Positions 8,557 through 17,981 of a stretch of 64,000 nt of DNA are shown here, one piece after another. This DNA is from Sinorhizobium garamanticum (GTDB lineage: Bacteria > Pseudomonadota > Alphaproteobacteria > Rhizobiales > Rhizobiaceae): the NCBI RefSeq assembly GCF_029892065.1, contig NZ_CP120374.1, positions 372,001 through 436,000 of the forward strand, read 5' to 3'. A model generated the notes under the pieces. It was given only the letters and a program-made list of their open reading frames with translations. It made no database searches and was not told where the DNA came from. Position numbers and translations under genes: made by a program. Position 1 is the stretch's first letter. Each line of letters starts with the position of its first letter.

Positions 8557-10113
8557 TTGCAGTCGCCACCGACGGGATGCAAAAGCTTGGTTTGGAAGAG
8601 AGAATCTAGCGGAAGGACAACTGACCAAGAGGATCGGGCGCGCCGACCAATTGTCAAGGAGGCGGAAAATGCCTGGCGCAGCGTGTCGACAGGGCGCTTA
8701 TCCTTTCTCATCGATGCCGCCGCTTATTACGCTTGTCTCGAACGCACGTTCGAGGAGGCGGAAGAACAGGTCTGGATAACCGGATGGGATTTTGATCCGC
8801 GCATCAAATTACGCCCAGACGATCCGCATGCGGAATCGCTCGGCGATCTGCTGGAGCGCTTGGCCGCGCAAAAGCCGAACCTTAAGATCCGCATTCTCGT
8901 CTGGGCAATGGGGCCGATCTATTCTGGAAAGTCGCTGCGGCTGTTTCGCAAGCAGAAATGGGCTGCCCATCCCCAAATCGAACTTCGCTTCGCGAGCCAT
9001 CGTGCGCTCCGCGGTTCGCATCACCAGAAGCTTATCTCGATCGACGACGGCATCGCTTTCGCCGGAGGCATCGACCTGACTGCGCGGCGCTGGGATACGC
9101 CGGATCACCTGGCCGATAATGAGATCCGCCGCGATCCCGATGGAAAATCCTACGGTCCGGTACACGACATCCAGGTGGTCCTGGATGGGGACGCCAGCCG
9201 CGCGATTGGAGACCTCTGCCGGTCCCGCTGGAAGGCGTCGACCGGCGATGACGTCGGAGCGCCACGCGCAACGAGAGTTGCGTGGCCCGCCGGCACCGTC
9301 CCGATCCTGACGAATTGCTCGGTCGCGATTGCACGGACCGAGCCAGCGATCAGCAAAGGAAGAGGCCGGCGAGAAGCGCTGCGCCTGACACTCGACGCTC
9401 TACGCAGCGCGCAGCACCACATCTACATCGAGAATCAATATTTCGCCTCGCGGAAGATCGGCGCGTTGCTTTGCCGACGCCTGAAGGAGCCGGACGGTCC
9501 TGAAATTGTCATAGTCACCACCCGCAGTTCGCATGGCTTCCTCGAGAACGTTTTCATGGGCGGAAATCGCGACCGCCTCATCCGACGGCTGAAGCAGGCT
9601 GACCGTTATGACAGGCTGCGGGTCGGCTACCCGGTCGTGCCTGCCGGCGATGAATCGGAACAGGAGGTCTTGATCCATTCCAAGGTGGTCGCGATCGACG
9701 GCCGATTTCTCCGCGTCGGCTCATCGAATTTCAACCACCGCTCCGAAAGCCTCGACACGGAATGCGACGTCGCGGTGGAAGCCGCGAACGAAGAACAGTG
9801 TGCCGCAATCGTCAGTGTTCGCAACGGGCTCTTGGCGGAACATCTCGACGTCGACACGAGCGAAATCGAGAGCGCGTTAAGGGACACGGGCTCTCTGGTC
9901 GCTGCCCTTGATAGATTAAACACCGGCCGCCGCGGCATACGGACCTTCGATGGTGTCGCCGACCACGGTGGGGCGACCAACCTTGTCTGGGGCACAGACC
10001 TTGTCGATCCGCGCAGACCGATCCGACCGTTCTACCGCATGCATAAATTGATAAGACGCTGGGGAGGTCAGGTCTTCGCCTTTCTCGCCAGGTTTCTTCC
10101 GTCGTCTCGATGA
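8557..10113 (+). CDS. Phospholipase D / cardiolipin synthase-like protein
   Basis: This protein of about 500 residues has two PLD catalytic motifs, HHQKLISIDD (about residue 156) and HSKVVAIDG (about residue 373), each fitting HxKxxxxD and followed by GG or SSNFNHRS segments. Such enzymes hydrolyse or transfer phosphatidyl groups. No signal peptide is evident. The conserved region begins about residue 39 (ENAWRSVSTGRLSFLIDAA). The start is unresolved: TTG 8557 would precede the transcript start of the candidate promoter, while TTG 8587 lacks a ribosome site. The strongest ribosome site (AAGGAGG, 8656-8662) leads to an out-of-frame ATG at 8669. The end overlaps the convergent membrane-protein gene by 46 bases. 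Confidence 0.87.
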   Translation: MQSPPTGCKSLVWKRESSGRTTDQEDRARRPIVKEAENAWRSVSTGRLSFLIDAAAYYACLERTFEEAEEQVWITGWDFDPRIKLRPDDPHAESLGDLLERLAAQKPNLKIRILVWAMGPIYSGKSLRLFRKQKWAAHPQIELRFASHRALRGSHHQKLISIDDGIAFAGGIDLTARRWDTPDHLADNEIRRDPDGKSYGPVHDIQVVLDGDASRAIGDLCRSRWKASTGDDVGAPRATRVAWPAGTVPILTNCSVAIARTEPAISKGRGRREALRLTLDALRSAQHHIYIENQYFASRKIGALLCRRLKEPDGPEIVIVTTRSSHGFLENVFMGGNRDRLIRRLKQADRYDRLRVGYPVVPAGDESEQEVLIHSKVVAIDGRFLRVGSSNFNHRSESLDTECDVAVEAANEEQCAAIVSVRNGLLAEHLDVDTSEIESALRDTGSLVAALDRLNTGRRGIRTFDGVADHGGATNLVWGTDLVDPRRPIRPFYRMHKLIRRWGGQVFAFLARFLPSSR

Positions 10114-11009
10114 ACGACGAACTCGGCGAGCGAAAGCGAAATCAACCCGAGCGGCAACGGCAGGAAGAAATAGATCGCCCGAAAGGCGATCAAAGCGCCG
10201 ATGCTCGCCGAACTGCCAAGCAGGAATGCTACCGTTGCCTCGATCACACCAATGCCTCCTGGAACATGGCTGACGAGTGCCGCGGCATTGGCGCTTACAT
10301 ATGCTGTCGCCGTATCGAAGAAGCTTGGATTTCCAAAGGCTAGCAGCAACTGATGCAGACACGCGCTGACACATAGGAAATTGACCGTGCCAACGATCAG
10401 CTGGCAGACCGCGATCGGCGCCGACGGCATTTCGAACCTCCAGCGAAATACCCGGACCGATCCTTTGAGAAAGCCCGCAAGAATCAAGTAACCGCCCGAG
10501 GCGGCAAGGCAGGTCGCACCGAAGACGAGGGCACCGGTTTGCGACAATCCGATGATCCGCGCTGGACCCGCTGGCATGATCAGACAACAAAGACCGGCCA
10601 ATGTGATAAGACCGAGGCCGACGGTCACTCCGCAGAAGAGAATGATCTTTGCGACTTCTTCGGCATTCAGCCCCCAGCGCGAATAAAACCGATACCGGAC
10701 GGCCCCGCTGCTTAAAGCCGCGCCTCCGACATTGTGGCCGATCGCAAGGCTGGTGAACGAGGCGATCGCGACTTGCCTGTAGGCAAGCTTTCGCCCGACG
10801 TAACGCACGGCAAGCGCATCGAAAAATGTCAGACAAAAATAAGATAGAAAGACGAAGCCGACAGCGGTGAGCAGATGTCCCGGAGGGATCTGCCTGATCG
10901 AGGTCGCGATCTCGCCAATGCTGTACGTGCTGAGGGTGCGATAGATCAACCACCCCGCCAGAATGATGACGGCAACGACAATCAATCTTGCAAAAAGCCT
11001 CATGACCAT
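10068..11009 (-). CDS. UPF0104 / lysylphosphatidylglycerol synthase-like membrane protein
   Basis: This 313-residue integral membrane protein has about eight hydrophobic segments, with family features such as ASFTSLAIGHNVGGAALSSG (about residue 82) and VSHVPGGIGVIEATVAFLLG (about residue 230). It matches the membrane part of MprF-type enzymes without the cytosolic aminoacyl-transferase domain, so its substrate is unknown. ATG 11009 was chosen; GGAGGTG lies about 13 bases upstream. PLD, EEP and UPF0104 genes are often neighbours in rhizobia. Here the three are interleaved, with this one on the opposite strand. Confidence 0.87.
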   Translation of the reverse strand: MVMRLFARLIVVAVIILAGWLIYRTLSTYSIGEIATSIRQIPPGHLLTAVGFVFLSYFCLTFFDALAVRYVGRKLAYRQVAIASFTSLAIGHNVGGAALSSGAVRYRFYSRWGLNAEEVAKIILFCGVTVGLGLITLAGLCCLIMPAGPARIIGLSQTGALVFGATCLAASGGYLILAGFLKGSVRVFRWRFEMPSAPIAVCQLIVGTVNFLCVSACLHQLLLAFGNPSFFDTATAYVSANAAALVSHVPGGIGVIEATVAFLLGSSASIGALIAFRAIYFFLPLPLGLISLSLAEFVVHRDDGRNLARKAKT

Positions 11010-11033
11010 ACGTGCTGTTCCCACACCTCCACC

Positions 11034-11061
11034 GGAACGAAAAGCAGCTCCCGCGTGTTCC
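11034..11061. promoter_or_regulatory. Bidirectional EcfG/RpoE2-type promoter
   Basis: On the plus strand GGAAC (11034-11038), 19 bases, TT (11058-11059) points to the EEP gene at 11090. On the minus strand GGAAC (11061-11057), 19 bases, TT (11037-11036) in the context CGTT points to the membrane-protein gene at 11009. The -35 of each overlaps the -10 of the other, so one 28-base element may serve both genes. Confidence 0.6.
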
Positions 11062-11089
11062 AAAAATGCGAGATCACCGAAATGAGATC

Positions 11090-11833
11090 ATGCGACGGCG
11101 GATACGCTTCCTCACCTATAACGTGCACAGTTGCTTCGGCACCGACCGCAAGCTCGACCCCGTCCGTACTGCTGCCGTCATCAACGAATGCCGGCCGGAT
11201 ATTATCGCCTTGCAAGAAGTGGATGTCGGCCGCGCGCGCAGCGGCGGAATTGACCAGGCGCACATGATTGCCGCGCATCTGCAGATGGAGGCGCAATTTC
11301 ATCCGGCTCTCCACCTGAAGGACGAAAAGTATGGAGATGCGGTCTTGACTGCCTTGCCCATGCGCTTGATCAAAGCCGCCGCCCTGCCGTCCGCCGGAGA
11401 GCCCCGAGGGGCGCTCTGGGTGGAAGTCGATCTGGCTGACGTCAACCTTCAAATCGTCGTTACACACCTCGGACTGCGCGGTTCCGAACGCGTCCGCCAG
11501 GCAACGACGCTTTTGGGACCAGGTTGGCTCGGCGGAATAGATCAGCGGAAGGCGCCCGTGGTCCTGGCGGGCGACCTCAACGCGACGGCGCGGTCGGCGG
11601 CCTACAGGCTCGTGGCCCGACAGCTTAGAGATGCGCAGTTGCAGACGGGCGCTAAGCCGCGACCGACCTTCCCCTCGAGATTGCCTCTCTTGCGGATAGA
11701 CCACGTCTTCGTCGGCGAAGAAATAGACGTGGCGCATTGCGAGGTGCACAATACCGCCCTGGCGCGCGTCGCCTCGGATCATCTACCACTCGTCGCAGAA
11801 CTGGAGATCGATCTCTCCAAGGAACAAGACTGA
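11090..11833 (+). CDS. Endonuclease/exonuclease/phosphatase (EEP) family hydrolase
   Basis: This is a 247-residue protein with the EEP fold signatures: LTYNVHSCFG near the N-terminus, IIALQEVDVGR (metal-binding Glu), VVLAGDLNATARS (catalytic Asp/Asn) and the terminal ASDHLPLVAELE (Asp-His). No signal peptide is present. The family includes nucleases, inositol phosphatases and sphingomyelinase-like lipases, so the substrate cannot be fixed. Its position with a phospholipase D and a lipid-related membrane protein suggests membrane-lipid turnover. The start was chosen at the ATG immediately before RRRIRFLTYN. Confidence 0.88.
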   Translation: MRRRIRFLTYNVHSCFGTDRKLDPVRTAAVINECRPDIIALQEVDVGRARSGGIDQAHMIAAHLQMEAQFHPALHLKDEKYGDAVLTALPMRLIKAAALPSAGEPRGALWVEVDLADVNLQIVVTHLGLRGSERVRQATTLLGPGWLGGIDQRKAPVVLAGDLNATARSAAYRLVARQLRDAQLQTGAKPRPTFPSRLPLLRIDHVFVGEEIDVAHCEVHNTALARVASDHLPLVAELEIDLSKEQD

Positions 11834-11876
11834 TGCACAAACAGTCGATCGTAGAGGTGCAATCGGAACGCTGGCC

Positions 11877-12956
11877 GTGCGGCAAATCGAGTACAAAACC
11901 TTCATCTTGCTGACCGCCGCGATATCGCTGGCCTTTGCGTCGGTGCTGTGGTCGTTTTCGGGCGCCATCCTTTGGGCGATCGTACTTGCCGTGCTGTTTG
12001 CGCCCGTGAACCGCGGCATCCTCCGGCATATTCCCGGTCGGCGCAACATCGCCGCGCTGATCACTTTGGTGATCATTCTGGTGATGGTGATCCTGCCTTT
12101 TCTGCTCATGGCGAACCTTGTCTTCCGCGAAGCGACCTCCGTTTATCAGGGCATCGCGGCGGGCCAGATCGTTCTTGGCATCGACGTCCAGGCGCTGCGG
12201 GACATGCTACCGGACTGGCTGAACGACCTACTCAACCGCATCGAACTGCCCGATGCGGCCGCGCTGCGCACGCGGCTGCTGAACGCACTTGTCGAGAGCG
12301 GCCAATTCGTAGCGGGTAAGGCGATCAACATAGGACAGTCGACCTTCCACCTCATCGCGAGTTTTTTCGTGATGCTCTATCTGCTCTTTTTCTTGCTGCG
12401 TGATGGGCGTGATGTATTGCGGCTGGTCGGCAAAGCAATCCCACTCAGCGGCGGGCTTCGCCAGGCGCTGTTCAGCCGCTTCGCGTTGACAATCAACGCC
12501 ATCGTCAAGGGCAGCATCGTCGTGGCGCTTGTGCAGGGGACGCTCGGTGCCCTCATCCTTTGGATGCTCGATGTTAGGGCCCCCGTGCTGTGGGGCACGG
12601 TGATGGTCATTTTCGCCCTTCTGCCGGTGGTGGGGACCAGTCTTGTGTGGGGGCCTATTGCGATCTACCTGCTGACATCCGGGGCGGTATGGCAAGGCGT
12701 CGTGCTGCTCGTCTACGGAATGCTGGTGATTGGGCTCGTGGACAACCTGTTGCGGCCGATTCTCATCGGCAAGGAGACCAGGATCCCCGACTACCTGGTG
12801 CTGATCTCGACGCTCGGAGGCATCGCCGCGTTCGGTCCGAACGGCCTTGTCATCGGCCCGGTGATCGCCGCGCTGTTCCTGGCGGCGTGGTCGGTATTTC
12901 CCACGCTGACGGACGAACAAGCGACCGAGGACAGCGCGGACGGACATCAAAAGTGA
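11877..12956 (+). CDS. AI-2E-family transporter (PerM-like permease)
   Basis: This 359-residue membrane protein has about eight hydrophobic segments and AI-2E family features: ILWAIVLAVLFAPVNRGILR at the N-terminus, a polar segment around residues 95-140, and GLVDNLLRPILIGKETRIPD plus LVLISTLGGIAAFGPNGLVIG near the C-terminus. Family members have been linked to autoinducer-2 export or Na+/H+ antiport, and the substrate here is unknown. GTG 11877 is the in-frame start nearest the conserved region. It follows the EEP gene by 43 bases and is probably co-transcribed with it. Confidence 0.88.
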   Translation: MRQIEYKTFILLTAAISLAFASVLWSFSGAILWAIVLAVLFAPVNRGILRHIPGRRNIAALITLVIILVMVILPFLLMANLVFREATSVYQGIAAGQIVLGIDVQALRDMLPDWLNDLLNRIELPDAAALRTRLLNALVESGQFVAGKAINIGQSTFHLIASFFVMLYLLFFLLRDGRDVLRLVGKAIPLSGGLRQALFSRFALTINAIVKGSIVVALVQGTLGALILWMLDVRAPVLWGTVMVIFALLPVVGTSLVWGPIAIYLLTSGAVWQGVVLLVYGMLVIGLVDNLLRPILIGKETRIPDYLVLISTLGGIAAFGPNGLVIGPVIAALFLAAWSVFPTLTDEQATEDSADGHQK

Positions 12957-13063
12957 CAACCCGCGCGTTCGCAGGCGGGCGCCGCTCCCCAGCACACTCC
13001 GCGCCGGCGATGCCGAGCAGGATGAGCGGCAATGCCAGCAGTTACTGCGCGCTCGGCCCCAGC

Positions 13064-13339
13064 TCAGTCGAAGATCGTGCCCTTGGCACCCTCATATTCC
13101 CGGGCAAGCGTTTCAATCGCCGCCGATGCCTCTTCGAAGGTCCAGCCCGCCTCTTCCGCTTTATGGGCGAGCGCGAGCAACTCGTCCGTCATCTCTCCGC
13201 CGATTACCGCAACAATGCTGTTATGAGAGGTCGCGGCCAGATCCGATACGGCTGGCCTGAGCGCTGCAATGCAGTCTGTCTGGCGTCCCGGATAGTCGGA
13301 AGTTTGCTGAGGCCGGGAAATCGCTTGTGAGTCCTCCAT
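13064..13339 (-). CDS. Small hypothetical protein
   Basis: This 91-residue reading frame has no membrane segment or known domain. The C-terminal half is rich in Ala and Glu and probably helical (for example LLALAHKAEEAGWTFEEASA). ATG 13339 has GGAGAGAG a few bases upstream; ATG 13351 is an alternative. It sits downstream of the catalase gene on the same strand with an 81-base gap, so the two could be co-transcribed. Coding status is moderately supported by the ribosome site and lack of a competing frame. Confidence 0.5.
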   Translation of the reverse strand: MEDSQAISRPQQTSDYPGRQTDCIAALRPAVSDLAATSHNSIVAVIGGEMTDELLALAHKAEEAGWTFEEASAAIETLAREYEGAKGTIFD

Positions 13340-13420
13340 CACTCTCTCCATCGCTGTTGGTATTCGAGAGCAGTCACGGGCAGAAACCGTGACCTTTGCT
13401 CTCGCTTCCGGCGGGCGCCG

Positions 13421-15538
13421 CTACTTCAGCTTGACCGAAGGCTCTCTCGCCCAAACACGCAAGCTGCCGAGACTTTTCACAAAGGCCGCGACACTCTTGG
13501 CGTCTCCGAGACTGATCGTCCCATCGTCGAGAGTGTCGGTGATGCCGGCTCTCGCCAGCAGGGGCATGGCTGCCTCGGCGTAGCCGATATACTTGCAATG
13601 GGCGAAGGCGTCGGCAACGAAGTCTCGCGCCGCTGCGACCTCCGCCAGTTCCGAAACCGCTTCAGCCGAAGGCAGGAGAACTACCGCATCGTAGAATACC
13701 GACGGGCCCCCTTCGATCATTTGATGCGCCTGTATCCACTCCCCATCCGAGGCCGTAATGCCGCCGACCTTTGGGGCGACGAGTTCGAACACAGCCCCTT
13801 CTGTCGTGACCGCCGTCTTCACGGCTTTCAAGATCGCTGCATCGGTCCCGTCGGTTACCAGTATGCCAAGCTTGCGGCCTTCGAAGCGTTTCGGACCGCG
13901 CTCGATAATGCTGAGCGCTGGCGAGGGCGCGAGATCCTTGCGCGTCGGAATGGCGGCATCCGCCGGTTTCGGAACCGACTTCAGTCCCAGTGCATGCGCA
14001 ACTTTTTTCCCGAGGGCTTCGTCGATGTTGAGGAGATGCGACACCATGCGCTCTCGTATCGCCGGTGTCTGCACCTTGCTCAATTCGAACGTCAGCGCGT
14101 CGATGATGTGGCGCTGCTCGTGCGGCGTCTGGCTGACGAAGAACAGGCGGGCCTGGCTGTAGTGGTCGGCAAAACTCTCGGCGCGAAGACGGACCTTGGC
14201 GCCTTGCTCGTCGGAAGCGTAATGCCGAAAACCCTTGTCTGGCGACTCGCGCGGCCCCTCACCCCAGGAGTTCGGCTGATAGTTCACGCGCCCGACCGGG
14301 TTGCGCATCGCCATGTGCCCGTCCTGCTGGAAGTGGTGGAAGGGACATTTCGGCGCATTGATCGGAATGTGCGTGAAGTTGGGACTGCCAAGCCGCTTGA
14401 GCTGCGTGTCGAGGTAGGAGAAGTTTCGTCCCTGCAATAACGGATCGTTGCTGAAGTCGATACCCGGAGGCACATTCTGGGTCATGAAGGCGACCTGCTC
14501 GGTGTCGGCGAAGAAATTGTCCGGCATCCGGTCCAGAACCAATCTCCCCACCGCCTTCGGCGGCAAGATCTCTTCCGGAATGATTTTGGTGGGGTCCAGG
14601 ACGTCGAAGTCGAAGGTATCGGCAAAATCCTGATCGAAAAGCTGGACCTGCAGTTCCCATTCGGGGAAATTGCCGGCCTGTATCGCCTCCCAAAGATCGC
14701 GCCGATGAAAATCGGGATCGGCTCCATTGATCTTCACGGCTTCGTTCCAGACGACGGATTGGAGGCCAAGCTTCGGCTTCCAGTGAAACTTCACGAAAGT
14801 CGATTCGTCCTTGGCGTTGACGAAACGAAAGGTGTGAACACCAAAGCCCTCCATGAACCGGAACGACCGTGGAATGGCGCGATCCGACATGACCCACATG
14901 ATCATGTGCATGCTTTCCGGCGTCAGGCTGATGAAGTCCCAGAAATTGTCATGGGCCGACTGCGCCTGCGGAAACTCCCGGTCGGGCTCTGGCTTCACCG
15001 AGTGAATGACGTCCGGAAACTTGATCGCGTCCTGGATGAAGAAGACGGGGATGTTGTTGCCGACGATGTCCCAGTTCCCCTCCTTGGTGTAGATCTTGAC
15101 CGCAAAACCTCGAACGTCGCGCGCGAGGTCGGCGGACCCCTTGCTGCCTGCGACTGTAGAAAACCGCACGAAGGCGGGTGTTCGCTCTCCCGCGCGCTGG
15201 AAGACATCCGCACGCGTAATTTCCGAAAGCGATTCATAGGTTTCAAAGTAGCCATGCGCGCCATAACCGCGCGCATGCACGACGCGTTCGGGAATGCGTT
15301 CGTGATCGAAATGGAAGAGCTTTTCGCGGAAATGAAAATCCTCGATGAGCGTCGGACCCCGTTCGCCCACGCGCAGGCTGTTCTGGTCGTCCGCAACCGG
15401 GCCACCCTGCGCAGTCGTCAGGATCGGGTGACCGTCCCCGGCAATCTGATGAAGCTCCCCTCCGTTGCCACGTGTCAGTTTCTGTTCGTGAATTATGGCC
15501 GACTTGGAAGTTGCCGGCCGCGCGTTTCTATTGGCCAT
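13421..15538 (-). CDS. katE: Large-subunit monofunctional catalase (HPII/KatE type)
   Basis: This 705-residue catalase breaks down hydrogen peroxide to water and oxygen. The heme catalase core (about residues 35-510) shows the catalytic-histidine region [16 protein letters not shown] (about 80-95), the asparagine region [12 protein letters not shown] and the proximal heme-tyrosine region with [12 protein letters not shown]. The C-terminal 140 residues form the class I glutamine amidotransferase-like domain typical of large catalases ([20 protein letters not shown] onward). Length matches HPII enzymes. From memory the S. meliloti equivalent on pSymB is called katC. An EcfG-type promoter lies 40 bases upstream, as expected for a stationary-phase/stress catalase. 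No signal peptide is seen. Confidence 0.96.
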   Translation of the reverse strand: MANRNARPATSKSAIIHEQKLTRGNGGELHQIAGDGHPILTTAQGGPVADDQNSLRVGERGPTLIEDFHFREKLFHFDHERIPERVVHARGYGAHGYFETYESLSEITRADVFQRAGERTPAFVRFSTVAGSKGSADLARDVRGFAVKIYTKEGNWDIVGNNIPVFFIQDAIKFPDVIHSVKPEPDREFPQAQSAHDNFWDFISLTPESMHMIMWVMSDRAIPRSFRFMEGFGVHTFRFVNAKDESTFVKFHWKPKLGLQSVVWNEAVKINGADPDFHRRDLWEAIQAGNFPEWELQVQLFDQDFADTFDFDVLDPTKIIPEEILPPKAVGRLVLDRMPDNFFADTEQVAFMTQNVPPGIDFSNDPLLQGRNFSYLDTQLKRLGSPNFTHIPINAPKCPFHHFQQDGHMAMRNPVGRVNYQPNSWGEGPRESPDKGFRHYASDEQGAKVRLRAESFADHYSQARLFFVSQTPHEQRHIIDALTFELSKVQTPAIRERMVSHLLNIDEALGKKVAHALGLKSVPKPADAAIPTRKDLAPSPALSIIERGPKRFEGRKLGILVTDGTDAAILKAVKTAVTTEGAVFELVAPKVGGITASDGEWIQAHQMIEGGPSVFYDAVVLLPSAEAVSELAEVAAARDFVADAFAHCKYIGYAEAAMPLLARAGITDTLDDGTISLGDAKSVAAFVKSLGSLRVWAREPSVKLK

Positions 15539-15577
15539 GGGAGTTCTCCGTCGATCGGGGCATGGGAACGAACGACA

Positions 15578-15603
15578 AACCGACGCGTGGGATGCTTGGT
15601 TCC
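15578..15603 (-). promoter_or_regulatory. EcfG/RpoE2-type promoter for the catalase
   Basis: On the minus strand GGAAC (15603-15599) is followed by 19 bases and TT (15579-15578), context GGTT, 40 bases before the catalase ATG. Confidence 0.6.
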
Positions 15604-15741
15604 CAAGAAAGACCTCGGACGGGCAAAAACTGCTGCCCTGGCTCCTAGGTTATGCAAAAGCAGCTAGGTGCTCGCCTGATTCCTCCATCACGCAATGCTC
15701 CGTTCGAAGAGGAAACGCGCTGTCTCGGAATGATGATGCGC

Positions 15742-15766
15742 GGAACATTAGCGCTCTTCACTGGTT
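15742..15766 (+). promoter_or_regulatory. EcfG/RpoE2-type promoter for the methyltransferase-esterase fusion
   Basis: GGAAC (15742-15746) is followed by 18 bases and TT (15765-15766), context GGTT, 91 bases before the ATG at 15857. Confidence 0.55.
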
Positions 15767-15856
15767 CCCGACTGAACCACGAAAAACCGGCCGCTCGCCG
15801 CCCTGGGACACATTCGGCGCGCACCCGCCGTCACCGTCAATGTAAGGGAATCTCTC

Positions 15857-17842
15857 ATGAAGCTCGATCTATCCCGTGCTCGCGACCGGATGGTGGATCT
15901 CCACATCGTCCGCCGTGGGATCGATGATCCCCGTGTCGTGGAAGCCATGCGCATTGTTCCTCGCGAGGCTTTCGTCGATCCGGGCTTCGAGGAGTTCGCC
16001 TATGAGGACGCTCCGCTCTCGATCGGCGAAGGACAGACGATCTCGCAGCCCTACATCGTCGCGCTGATGATCGCTGAGGCGGAGATCGACGCTGGCGATA
16101 CGGTACTCGAAGTCGGGACCGGCTCCGGTTACGCGGCCGCCGTTTTGAGCAGGGTCGCCGGACATGTCTACACTGTCGAACGCCACGCGCCGCTCGCAAC
16201 CGAGGCCAGGCGGCGTTTTGCCAAGCTCGGCTACGACAATATCGATGTCCGCATCGGCGATGGAACGAAGGGCTGGCCGGAAGCAGGCCCCTTCGATGCC
16301 ATTCTCGTTGCCGCCGGCAGCCCCAACGTGCCTCAAGCGCTGAAGGAGCAGCTCGATCTTGGTGGTCACATGGTCATACCGATCGGACCGCAGGGCGAGC
16401 AACGCTTGCTCAAGGTGACGCGAGTCAACGCCACGACCTTCGAGGAGCATGACCTTGGCGGCGTCCGCTTTGTCCCGCTGATCGGCGAGCACGCCCGGAA
16501 AAATGAGCGGTTGCAACCTGCTCGACCAACGCCACGTCCGCCTTCGCGGACGCTGCCAGAAATGGTGGCCGATGTCGCCGAGCCATTGCCCGACCTCGAC
16601 GATCCAGCCTTCGGGCGGCTCTTCGATCGTTTTGGCAACCGCCGCGTGGTGTTGCTTGGGGAATCCAGTCATGGGACCTCGGAATTCTATCGCGCTCGCG
16701 CCGCCATCACCCGTCACCTCATCGAGGAGCACGGTTTTACAATCGTCGCGGTGGAGGCCGACTGGCCGGACGCGGCAGCCGTTGATCGGTATGTTCGGCA
16801 CCGCCCTCACAGGCGTGGCTCGAATGCTGCATTCCAGCGCTTTCCTACGTGGATGTGGCGAAACCGCGAGGTCATATCCTTCGTCGACTGGATGCGCGCA
16901 TACAATCACAGCACCGCAGAACGGGACCGGGCCGGCTTCTACGGCCTCGACATCTACAACATGCGCGAATCCATTGCCGCCGTTCTGGACTATCTCGACA
17001 AGGTCGATCCGGCCGCCGCGACTGTCGCGAGGGAACGCTATGGATGTCTCACGCCATGGCAAAACGATCCAACTACCTATGGTCGGGCCGTGCTGACCGC
17101 CAGCTACAACAAATGCGAGGAGGCCGTGGTGCGTCAGTGCCGCGAGCTTCTCGAGCGACGCCTGGAAGCGACCGACAGTGACGGAGACCAGCTTTTCGAC
17201 GCGGCACAGAATGCCCGGCTGATTGCCTCGGCCGAACGATACTACCGAACCATGTATTACGCCGGCGCCGATTCCTGGAACTTGCGCGACAGGCATATGT
17301 TCGAAACGCTCGAACATCTCCTGGAGTCGCGCGGCCCCGGTTCGAAGGCCGTCGTGTGGGCGCACAATTCCCATATCGGCGATGCGCGCCACACGGAGAT
17401 GGGAGCGGCTCGTGACGAGTTGAACATCGGTCAGCTTTGCCGCGAACGTTTCGGGGAGCAGGCAGCATTGATCGGTTTCGGAACGCATGGCGGCAAAGTG
17501 GCGGCCGCAAGCGCCTGGGATGGCGAGATCGAGATGAAGGAAATCCAGCCTTCCCTACCCGGCAGCTACGAACGAGTCTTTCACGACTCGGATGTTGATC
17601 GCTTTCTGCTCGATTTCTCGCGCAACGACGCTTTGCGCCGGCGCCTCGATGAGCCGAGACTCGAGCGATTCATCGGTGTCATCTACAGGCCAGAGACCGA
17701 ACGCATGAGCCACTATGCCCATGCATCGTTGCCGCATCAATTCGATGCGTTTGTCTGGTTCGACCTGACGACACCGGTAGCCCCTCTGATGCCGGAGCAT
17801 GTAAGCCCAGGCGTGCCGGAGACATTCCCCTTCGGACTCTGA
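15857..17842 (+). CDS. pcm: Protein-L-isoaspartate O-methyltransferase fused to an erythromycin-esterase-like domain
   Basis: This is a 661-residue two-domain protein. Residues 1-215 form a protein-L-isoaspartyl (D-aspartyl) methyltransferase that starts repair of age-damaged aspartyl residues. Its SAM-binding motif is VLEVGTGSGYAAAVLSR (about residue 81), with the earlier IGEGQTISQPYIVALM segment typical of Pcm. A linker (about 216-245) leads to an erythromycin-esterase/succinoglycan-biosynthesis-like hydrolase domain (about 246-655) with LLGESSHGTSEFYRARAAIT, VAVEADWPDA and VVWAHNSHIGDARHTEMG. The start is supported by the spacing of Pcm homologues. The EcfG-type promoter upstream fits a role in protein repair during stationary phase. 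What the hydrolase domain acts on is unknown. Confidence 0.92.
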   Translation: MKLDLSRARDRMVDLHIVRRGIDDPRVVEAMRIVPREAFVDPGFEEFAYEDAPLSIGEGQTISQPYIVALMIAEAEIDAGDTVLEVGTGSGYAAAVLSRVAGHVYTVERHAPLATEARRRFAKLGYDNIDVRIGDGTKGWPEAGPFDAILVAAGSPNVPQALKEQLDLGGHMVIPIGPQGEQRLLKVTRVNATTFEEHDLGGVRFVPLIGEHARKNERLQPARPTPRPPSRTLPEMVADVAEPLPDLDDPAFGRLFDRFGNRRVVLLGESSHGTSEFYRARAAITRHLIEEHGFTIVAVEADWPDAAAVDRYVRHRPHRRGSNAAFQRFPTWMWRNREVISFVDWMRAYNHSTAERDRAGFYGLDIYNMRESIAAVLDYLDKVDPAAATVARERYGCLTPWQNDPTTYGRAVLTASYNKCEEAVVRQCRELLERRLEATDSDGDQLFDAAQNARLIASAERYYRTMYYAGADSWNLRDRHMFETLEHLLESRGPGSKAVVWAHNSHIGDARHTEMGAARDELNIGQLCRERFGEQAALIGFGTHGGKVAAASAWDGEIEMKEIQPSLPGSYERVFHDSDVDRFLLDFSRNDALRRRLDEPRLERFIGVIYRPETERMSHYAHASLPHQFDAFVWFDLTTPVAPLMPEHVSPGVPETFPFGL

Positions 17843-17981
17843 GGCGAGCGAACGCAATCAGCGGTTGGGCCTGTACGACATCGCGGCGCTTGCCGCGTAC
17901 TTCTCGACCGCCGAGTTGCTTGCGATTTCGCCGAGCATTCCACTTTCGCCCACCACTAGGACTCTGATCACTTATTCAATT

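Larger units (their letters stand above)
15539..15856. other. Divergent promoter region, catalase and pcm fusion
   Basis: This 318-base region between divergent stress-type genes carries one EcfG-type element for each (15578-15603 minus, 15742-15766 plus). Nothing else is recognised. Confidence 0.5.

Noticed and set aside
8669..8779. 36-codon frame behind a strong ribosome site as a separate gene
   Set aside because: The phospholipase D frame is conserved over the same bases; kept only as a translation-start puzzle.
13598..14440. 280-codon plus-strand frame opposite the catalase
   Set aside because: Shadow of a strongly supported catalase.
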